Shown here piece by piece: positions 7,095 through 12,008 of a DNA stretch of 12,008 nucleotides. Source of the stretch: Nitrospirota bacterium (lineage in GTDB: Bacteria > Nitrospirota > Nitrospiria > Nitrospirales > UBA8639); the NCBI GenBank assembly GCA_029881175.1, contig JAOUNC010000039.1, positions 1 through 12,008 of the forward strand, given 5' to 3'. The position numbers and the translations under genes are program-made. Numbering within the stretch: the stretch's first letter is position 1; each line of letters opens with the position of its first letter. The notes beneath the pieces are model-generated. The model ran no database searches. It had not been told where the DNA came from and saw only the letters and a program-made list of their open reading frames with translations.

Positions 7095-8153
7095 TTAGGC
7101 TGTTAATTGGGCTGCCACAGCTTCGCGAGTCGCAGGAACGGTGACTGGTCGATAGGATACGGATAAGGCTGTATCAGGATCTTTCAATCCATGGCCGGTC
7201 AGCGTACAGACAATTGTACCATCTTGGGGTAAGAGACCTTCACGATGCATCTTGTAAATCCCAGCAATCGAGGCAGCCGATGCCGGCTCACAAAACACCC
7301 CTTCTTCTCCGGCGACCATTTGATAGGCCTGTAAAATTTCTTCATCGGACACCATATGTAGGCATCCATGTGATTCCTCAACGGCTTGCAAGGCCAAGGT
7401 CCAACTCGCAGGGTTTCCAATTCGAATAGCCGAAGCAACGGTTTGCGGGTCTTCCACCACATACCCTCTGACAAGTGGAGCGGCCCCTTCAGCCTGGAAG
7501 CCAAACATGCGAGGCAAGCCCTGCGTTTGCCCGGCCACTTGATATTCTCGATAGCCTCGCCAATACGCCGTAATGTTTCCAGCATTGCCCACGGGTAAGG
7601 CATGGATGACCGGGGCGCATCCGAGTTGATCACACACTTCCATTGCCGCCGTTTTTTGGCCTTCGATCCGAAAGGGATTGATGGAATTTACTAATTCTAT
7701 GGCGGTCTCCTCACAGAGCGTTTTAACAATGGCCAGGGCTTGATCAAAATTTCCGTCTATTTGGATGACACGGGCCCCATGCATGAGGGCCTGAGTTAAC
7801 TTGCCTAAGGCAATCTTCCCAGCCGGCACGACAACATAGGCAGGCAAACCGGCTTTGGAGGCATACGCCGCCGCCGACGCAGAAGTATTCCCTGTCGAAG
7901 CACACATTAATCCTTTGGCCTTCTTTTCCAGAGCCTTGGAAACCGCCATCGTCATGCCCCGATCCTTAAACGAGCCTGTTGGATTGGCACCCTCAATCTT
8001 CAAAAAGAGTTCTCGTCCAGGGCAGACCGTCTTGGCCAAGCGTATTGCCGGAATGAGAGGCGTATTCCCCTCCTGTAAGGACACAATGGGCGTCTTATCT
8101 TCCACAGGAAGAAATTTACGGTATTCCTCAATTATTCCACGCCAGGGTGTCAT
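7095..8153 (-). CDS. thrC: Threonine synthase
   Basis: A 352-residue PLP enzyme (fold type II) that converts O-phosphohomoserine to threonine and phosphate. The N-terminus has LQEGNTPLIPA (26-36), and GANPTGSFKDRGM (55-67) holds the PLP-binding lysine, Lys63. CASTGNTSASAAAYASKAGL follows, and the glycine-rich phosphate loop is LPVGNAGNITAYW. The length fits the short Bacillus/Thermus-type ThrC without the extra N-terminal domain of the E. coli/yeast type. The ATG at 8153 has no clear ribosome site; a 13-codon frame ending on this ATG may couple it to hom. Its substrate needs a homoserine kinase, and no thrB is present in this window. Confidence 0.96.
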   Translation of the reverse strand: MTPWRGIIEEYRKFLPVEDKTPIVSLQEGNTPLIPAIRLAKTVCPGRELFLKIEGANPTGSFKDRGMTMAVSKALEKKAKGLMCASTGNTSASAAAYASKAGLPAYVVVPAGKIALGKLTQALMHGARVIQIDGNFDQALAIVKTLCEETAIELVNSINPFRIEGQKTAAMEVCDQLGCAPVIHALPVGNAGNITAYWRGYREYQVAGQTQGLPRMFGFQAEGAAPLVRGYVVEDPQTVASAIRIGNPASWTLALQAVEESHGCLHMVSDEEILQAYQMVAGEEGVFCEPASAASIAGIYKMHREGLLPQDGTIVCTLTGHGLKDPDTALSVSYRPVTVPATREAVAAQLTA

Positions 8154-8194
8154 CGCGTCCCATCTACCTTATTCAGCCAAAGTCGATCCATAAA

Positions 8195-9505
8195 TTATTC
8201 AATGCCTTCCATCCTGAGCAATGTCGTTGGTTCCGACACAATGGGAAGCACGTTAATGTCTTGAAGCGCCGATTGCATCCCTCGCTCACTTGAGCAATGA
8301 GTCAAGATGACCAAGGGAACTGGCTGCCCTTGTTTTCTCCCCTTTTGAAGAACCGACGAAATGCTAATGCCATACTTGCCGAGAATTCCCGAAATGGTGG
8401 AAAGCACCCCAGGGTCGTCTTTTACCATACAACGTAAATAATACCTACTTTCGATTTCCGCCATCGGCTTTATCACCAGGGGTTTGCGCGATTCCCATTG
8501 GAATGAGGTCGCCGGAACCCTTGCGAAAGACCCGTACATGCGATTTCGAGCCAAATCGATGATATCCCCCACCACCGCACTCGCCGTGGGGAGGGAGCCT
8601 GCACCTTGCCCATACAACACAATGTCTCCCACCGCGTCACCGACAAGATGGATGGCATTATACACCCCATTGACCTGTGCAATGGGAGACTCCGTCGGAA
8701 CGAGCGTGGGATGCACCCGCGCCTCAATCACCTGATCCTTCAACTTCGCAATACCCAACAATTTAATCGTAAAGCCCAATTCTCCGGCAAACGCGATGTC
8801 CACCGTGGAAATATTGGATATACCTTCGGTATACACCGCACTCATCGGAACAGGGGTTCCATAGGCTAAATTCACCATAATAACCAATTTGTGGGCCGCA
8901 TCAATGCCCTCGATATCCAAGGAAGGATCTGCTTCTGCATAGCCTTCACGTGTCGCTTCTTTCAAAATATCACTAAAATCCCGGCCTTCAAGTGTCATCC
9001 GGGTCAAAATATAATTAGAGGTTCCATTCATAATACCCGTGATTGACGTTAACCGGTTACCGGCTAGGCCTTCGGTCAGGGAACGAATAATGGGAATCCC
9101 TCCCCCAACGCTGGCTTCAAATCCAAGATCAGCTTTCGCCTGAAAGGCAGCCTCAAAGACTTCTTCTCCATGATCTGCCAGCAACGCCTTATTCGCCGTG
9201 ACCACCCCTTTTTGCTTCGATAAGGCGTGAAGAATAAATCGTTTTGCTGGCTCATGCCCCCCAATCAATTCCACGACGATGTCAATCTGCGGATCGTCGA
9301 GAATATCATTGGCATTCGTCGTCAACATGTCTGGGGAAACCGTAACACCTCGATCAGTCGTGATATCCAAATCCGCAATTTTGGCCAGCACGACTGGGCG
9401 CCCCACACGCCTCGCAATGATGTCAGCATTGCGTTGAAGAATTTTCACAACACCGGTGCCAACGGTGCCAAACCCAATGAGTCCCACTTGTACCATCTGA
9501 TCCAT
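8195..9505 (-). CDS. hom: Homoserine dehydrogenase
   Basis: A 436-residue enzyme that reduces aspartate semialdehyde to homoserine with NAD(P)H. The N-terminal Rossmann motif is VGLIGFGTVGTG (7-18). VVELIGGHEPAK, VTANKALLADHG, GGGIPIIRSLTEGLAGNRL, the substrate-site region GIMNGTSNYILTRM and AEADPSLDIEGIDAAHK follow. The C-terminus (about 352-430) is an ACT domain (YYLRCMVKDDPGVLSTISGI), so feedback by threonine is expected. The length is typical of monofunctional bacterial Hom with ACT. The ATG overlaps the stop of the aminotransferase gene by one base (TAATG) and has a GGAGGA site 9 bases upstream, so the two genes are coupled. Confidence 0.97.
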   Translation of the reverse strand: MDQMVQVGLIGFGTVGTGVVKILQRNADIIARRVGRPVVLAKIADLDITTDRGVTVSPDMLTTNANDILDDPQIDIVVELIGGHEPAKRFILHALSKQKGVVTANKALLADHGEEVFEAAFQAKADLGFEASVGGGIPIIRSLTEGLAGNRLTSITGIMNGTSNYILTRMTLEGRDFSDILKEATREGYAEADPSLDIEGIDAAHKLVIMVNLAYGTPVPMSAVYTEGISNISTVDIAFAGELGFTIKLLGIAKLKDQVIEARVHPTLVPTESPIAQVNGVYNAIHLVGDAVGDIVLYGQGAGSLPTASAVVGDIIDLARNRMYGSFARVPATSFQWESRKPLVIKPMAEIESRYYLRCMVKDDPGVLSTISGILGKYGISISSVLQKGRKQGQPVPLVILTHCSSERGMQSALQDINVLPIVSEPTTLLRMEGIE

Positions 9506-10689
9506 TATGGCGCGTCCTCCAGCTTCAGCGCCTGGCGAATGCCACGGACGGCTTGAAAAATTCGGTGTTCATTTTCCACCAGCGCAAATCTCACATAATC
9601 ATTCCCACCCTCACCAAATCCAATGCCTGGCGATACCGCCACTTTGGCTTCCCGTAGCAGAAGCTTTGAGAATTCTAAGGAGCCCATTCCCAGGTACGGT
9701 TGTGGAATTTTCGCCCAGGCAAACATCGTGGCTCGAGGATAGTCGATGGGCCATCCAATACGATTTAACCCACGAACCAACGCATTCCGTCGCTGTTCAT
9801 ACAGGCCCACAATATCTTTGACGCAATCCTGGGGACCGTTCAGGGCAATAATCGCCGCAATTTGTATCGGCTGGAACATGCCATAGTCCAGATAACTTTT
9901 GACTCGGGTTAAGGCGCCAATGAGCTCGGGATTTCCCACACAAAACCCCACACGCCACCCTGGCATATTGTAACTTTTTGAGAGCGAATAAAATTCCACG
10001 CCAATTTTTTTGGCTTCAGGAATTTGCAGTAAGCTTGGCGCACGATAGCCATCAAAGACAAGATCGGCATAGGCTAAGTCATGAATGACCCAGACGTTAT
10101 GTTCTAACGCAAATTCGACAACCTTTTTGAAAAATTCAAGATCCACCACCTGAGTGGTTGGATTATGGGGAAAGCTAATAATCAAGGCGCGAGGCGCTGG
10201 TTGCGTCTGTCGAAAAGCTCGCATCAAATTCTCAAAAAAATCGGTATCGGGGCCTAACTCCACGCTGCGAACTTCTCCACCGGCAATAATCACGCAATAC
10301 ATGTGGATTGGATAGGTTGGCGTGGGCGCTAACACCACATCTCCGGGGCCCACAATAGCCAACGCTAAATGCGCTAAGCCTTCTTTCACCCCTAAGGTGA
10401 CAATGGCTTCGGTTTCCGGATCCAAACTGACATCATAGTTTCGTTGATACCAGTTGCAAATGGCATGTCGTAATTTTGTAATGCCCCGTGAGGCCGAATA
10501 GCGATGATTCCGCGCATTCCGGGACGCTTCAATCAACTTCTCGACAATGTGAGGAGGGGTTGGTTGATCCGGATTCCCCATACCCATGTCAATAATATCT
10601 TCTCCACGCTTCCGAGCCTGAAGTTTCAATTCTTGGACCTGGGTAAAGACGTATCCTGGGAGTCGTTGAATTCGGTAGAAAGGTTCCAT
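9505..10689 (-). CDS. alaC: AlaC-type class I/II aminotransferase (alanine/glutamate-pyruvate transaminase-like)
   Basis: A 394-residue PLP-dependent fold type I aminotransferase. Visible motifs are [18 protein letters not shown] near residue 31, [26 protein letters not shown] (PLP phosphate region), the substrate/PLP site SFPHNPTTQ (Asn176) and [16 protein letters not shown] with Schiff-base Lys238. The sequence is close to AlaC (formerly YfdZ), which makes alanine from pyruvate and glutamate; related proteins are annotated as LL-diaminopimelate aminotransferases, so specificity is not settled. A role in the aspartate/lysine family would also fit the neighbours. It is the first gene of the alaC-hom-thrC-apgM-like-lysC-cimA operon. 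The ATG at 10689 was chosen on family length; no ribosome site sits at normal distance, the nearest (GAGGGG) being over 20 bases away in a leader hairpin. An in-frame TTG at 10695 is the alternative. Confidence 0.9.
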   Translation of the reverse strand: MEPFYRIQRLPGYVFTQVQELKLQARKRGEDIIDMGMGNPDQPTPPHIVEKLIEASRNARNHRYSASRGITKLRHAICNWYQRNYDVSLDPETEAIVTLGVKEGLAHLALAIVGPGDVVLAPTPTYPIHMYCVIIAGGEVRSVELGPDTDFFENLMRAFRQTQPAPRALIISFPHNPTTQVVDLEFFKKVVEFALEHNVWVIHDLAYADLVFDGYRAPSLLQIPEAKKIGVEFYSLSKSYNMPGWRVGFCVGNPELIGALTRVKSYLDYGMFQPIQIAAIIALNGPQDCVKDIVGLYEQRRNALVRGLNRIGWPIDYPRATMFAWAKIPQPYLGMGSLEFSKLLLREAKVAVSPGIGFGEGGNDYVRFALVENEHRIFQAVRGIRQALKLEDAP

Positions 10690-10691
10690 TG

Positions 10692-10754
10692 TCAATGAAA
10701 AATAAAGAAATGCCCCTCAATGTGAGGGAGTGTGAGAATAGCGAACGGTATCAT
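10692..10754 (-). other. Possible leader ORF (20 codons) before the aminotransferase gene
   Basis: An ATG at 10754 opens a 20-codon frame that ends with TGA 2 bases before the aminotransferase ATG. It encodes four isoleucines, four phenylalanines, two leucines and one threonine. It lies just downstream of the best promoter in this intergenic region and contains the leader hairpin. It has no ribosome binding site, and the residues are scattered rather than in a run as in classical ilv/thr leader peptides. Treat as speculative. Confidence 0.25.
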
Positions 10755-10880
10755 AAAGAAAGAAATTTTATTCTAGATGAGGGAATGAAACCAGTCAATT
10801 TCGAAACACGGGATTTTGAGAAAAAAGGCAAAGAACTTTTTGCTGCGTTGGCTCAACCCATTGGCGCCGATTTCGATTGA
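10695..10880 (+). CDS. Doubtful small ORF in the divergent intergenic region
   Basis: A 61-codon frame beginning at an ATG that lies on the opposite strand just before the aminotransferase start. The product is charged and lysine/glutamate-rich, and its second half ([20 protein letters not shown]) looks protein-like, but I recognise no family. An AAAGG stretch is about 11 bases upstream, inside the opposite gene. The frame is more AT-rich than its neighbours and overlaps the good minus-strand promoter at 10770-10798 and the leader hairpin. It ends exactly where the pdxJ promoter begins. It could be a real small gene, a decayed remnant or a chance frame; I lean to the latter two. Confidence 0.27.
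   Translation: MKNKEMPLNVRECENSERYHKERNFILDEGMKPVNFETRDFEKKGKELFAALAQPIGADFD
10714..10728. repeat. Perfect hairpin followed by a U-rich tract in the aminotransferase leader
   Basis: CCCTCA (10714-10719) and TGAGGG (10723-10728) pair perfectly around a 3-base loop. Read on the minus strand, the stem is followed after 3 bases by TTTCTTTATTTTT, giving the outline of a weak intrinsic terminator or attenuator. The stem also holds the only GAGGGG ribosome-site-like sequence of the leader. Confidence 0.45.
10770..10798 (-). promoter_or_regulatory. Promoter of the alaC-hom-thrC-apgM-like-lysC-cimA operon
   Basis: On the minus strand TTGACT (10793-10798) and TAGAAT (10770-10775) are spaced by exactly 17 bases, each five of six to the sigma-70 consensus. 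Initiation near 10763 gives a leader of about 74 bases before the aminotransferase ATG at 10689. This is the best-scoring promoter seen by eye in the window. Confidence 0.65.
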
Positions 10881-10909
10881 TTGCCGGAGCCTGCCCCTTT
10901 TGCGATAAT
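10881..10909 (+). promoter_or_regulatory. Promoter of pdxJ
   Basis: TTGCCG (10881-10886) and GATAAT (10904-10909) are spaced by 17 bases, with the -10 at five of six consensus positions. Initiation near 10916 leaves a leader of about 27 bases and supports the ATG at 10943 as the pdxJ start rather than an upstream TTG at 10877. Confidence 0.55.
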
Positions 10910-10942
10910 GCCGGTCCACTATGTCTCCAAGAAAGGGTTCCG

Positions 10943-11656
10943 ATGGCACGATTAGGCGTTAACGTGGATCATGTTGCCACACTCCGACAGGCTCGTGGCG
11001 GGCATGAACCTGATCCCATTATGGCCGCCTCCCTCGTCCAATTAGCCGGGGCTGAAGGCGTGGTGGTCCACCTCAGGGAGGACCGCCGTCATATACAAGA
11101 CCGCGATCTGTCGATTCTCCGGCAAACGGTCCATACCCAATTGAATTTGGAAATGGCCGCCGAAGATTCTGTCGCGAAAATAGCCCTTCAGATCAAACCC
11201 GACATTGCGACCTTAGTCCCGGAACGCCGCCAAGAACTCACGACAGAGGGGGGTCTGGATGTCATCGAACATCAAGATCGCATTCAATCCATGGTGAATC
11301 TTCTCCATGAAGGAGGGATTACGGTTAGTTTGTTTGTTGACCCGGATGTACACCAAATTCGAGCGGCGCACAAGGTTAAAGCTGACTTCGTGGAACTCCA
11401 TACTGGTCGTTACGCCAATACCCGACGTCAACAAGAACTCGACATTGAATATAATGCCCTCGTCCAAGCCGCCAAGCTTGCTGCGACATTAGGACTTCGT
11501 GTCAGTGCCGGCCATGGCCTTAATTATCACAATGCGCACCGATTGACCCAGATTCCTGAAATTGAAGAATTTAATATTGGGCATAGCATTGTTGCTCGGG
11601 CTCTTTATGTCGGACTTGAACGGGCCGTGCTTGAAATGAAAGCCCTCCTCACATAA
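10943..11656 (+). CDS. pdxJ: Pyridoxine 5'-phosphate synthase
   Basis: A 237-residue TIM-barrel enzyme that condenses 1-deoxyxylulose 5-phosphate with 3-amino-1-hydroxyacetone 1-phosphate to pyridoxine 5'-phosphate, the last ring-forming step of DXP-dependent vitamin B6 synthesis. The start has the family signature [20 protein letters not shown]; then come [65 protein letters not shown] and the closing [20 protein letters not shown]. The length fits the family (about 240). An AAAGGG site lies 5 bases before the ATG, and a promoter sits upstream. The PLP it ultimately supplies is the cofactor of the two PLP enzymes in the divergent operon (AlaC and ThrC). Confidence 0.97.
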   Translation: MARLGVNVDHVATLRQARGGHEPDPIMAASLVQLAGAEGVVVHLREDRRHIQDRDLSILRQTVHTQLNLEMAAEDSVAKIALQIKPDIATLVPERRQELTTEGGLDVIEHQDRIQSMVNLLHEGGITVSLFVDPDVHQIRAAHKVKADFVELHTGRYANTRRQQELDIEYNALVQAAKLAATLGLRVSAGHGLNYHNAHRLTQIPEIEEFNIGHSIVARALYVGLERAVLEMKALLT

Positions 11657-11698
11657 ATAGAGCGTTAAACACGCCATCTCCATCTATACCTAATTATC

Positions 11699-12008
11699 AT
11701 GTGGCTCGTCACTCCAGAACAGATGCAAGAGCTTGATCGTCGGACCATTCAGGACGCCAACATTCCTGGGACCAGTTTGATGGAACGGGCCGGAGCCGGC
11801 GTGGTCACACACTTGCTTCAGTATGCAGGCTCTCCAAAAGGGAAAAACGTCGTCGTGTTCTGCGGGAAAGGCAATAATGGGGGCGATGGGTTGGTAGTCG
11901 CTCGACTCTTGCTCGCCAAAGGAGCCCGGCTGAAGGTGCTCTTAATGGCTCCCTATCAAGAACTCAGCAAAGATGCCAAAACCATGTATCGACGTCTGCG
12001 GAAAAAGA
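11699..12008 (+). CDS. nnrD: NAD(P)HX epimerase/dehydratase (YjeF N-terminal domain), N-terminal part, cut by window edge
   Basis: The first 103 codons of a YjeF-type protein. The beginning reads MWLVTPEQMQELDRRTIQDA, then IPGTSLMERAGAGVV, and the diagnostic nucleotide-site loop CGKGNNGGDGLVVARLLLAKG, all typical of the NAD(P)HX epimerase domain. In most bacteria this domain is fused to an ADP/ATP-dependent NAD(P)HX dehydratase domain (Nnr/NnrD), which would lie beyond 12008; whether the fusion exists here cannot be seen. The enzyme repairs hydrated NADH and NADPH. The ATG is 42 bases after pdxJ with no evident ribosome site. The common order is pdxJ-acpS-nnr, but no acpS lies between them here. 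Confidence 0.9.
   Translation, partial: MWLVTPEQMQELDRRTIQDANIPGTSLMERAGAGVVTHLLQYAGSPKGKNVVVFCGKGNNGGDGLVVARLLLAKGARLKVLLMAPYQELSKDAKTMYRRLRKK

Noticed and set aside
10877..10942. Upstream TTG start for pdxJ (22 extra residues, two cysteines)
   Set aside because: The extension is outside the PdxJ family, overlaps the pdxJ promoter, and the ATG at 10943 has its own ribosome site.
1..12008. Search for CRISPR repeats, insertion sequences, phage or defence genes
   Set aside because: No regularly spaced repeats, terminal inverted repeats, transposase or defence-type motifs were seen; the window reads as core metabolism with no sign of an accessory island.

Overview
The window looks like chromosomal housekeeping DNA from a Gram-negative bacterium of moderate G+C (about half, by eye). 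No transposase, phage gene, CRISPR array or rRNA is visible. The gene set and order (ihfA-merR-tRNA-Pro beside a lysine/threonine/isoleucine biosynthesis block, followed by divergent pdxJ-nnr genes), together with the protein character, suggest the phylum Nitrospirota, possibly a Nitrospira relative. That assignment is from memory of similar gene orders and was not tested by any search.

Layout. Positions 1-1467 (minus strand) hold a compact envelope-glycosylation operon: a GT2 glycosyltransferase, a small stand-alone LAB_N membrane protein, and the start of an ArnT/PMT-type (GT-C) glycosyltransferase that runs off the left edge. A small helical protein of unknown function (1640-1894, plus strand) faces the opposite way and ends at a strong hairpin terminator. 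Positions 1964-2748 (minus) hold ihfA, a minimal MerR-type regulator and tRNA-Pro(GGG), apparently one transcription unit with a promoter near 2830-2858. Positions 2912-10689 (minus) hold a six-gene amino-acid operon in transcription order: AlaC-type aminotransferase, hom, thrC, an ApgM-family protein, lysC and cimA. From 10881 the plus strand carries pdxJ and the start of an nnrD/nnrE-type NAD(P)HX repair gene, which runs off the right edge.

How the genes work together. LysC, Hom and ThrC supply steps from aspartate to threonine. CimA opens a threonine-independent route to isoleucine from pyruvate. The aminotransferase connects pyruvate and alanine. Two enzymes of the pathway are not here: aspartate-semialdehyde dehydrogenase and a recognisable homoserine kinase (ThrB). 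In the position where a homoserine kinase would be expected, between thrC and lysC, sits a member of the ApgM/'proposed homoserine kinase' branch of the alkaline phosphatase superfamily. Motif alignment by eye indicates it has lost most of the metal ligands and the nucleophile position of phosphoglycerate mutases, while keeping an intact 412-codon frame. I consider this the most interesting object in the window. Other points of interest are a well-placed internal ribosome binding site in lysC that would produce a separate beta (ACT-only) subunit, and a leader region before the aminotransferase gene with a good promoter, a hairpin, a U-rich tract and a 20-codon open frame.
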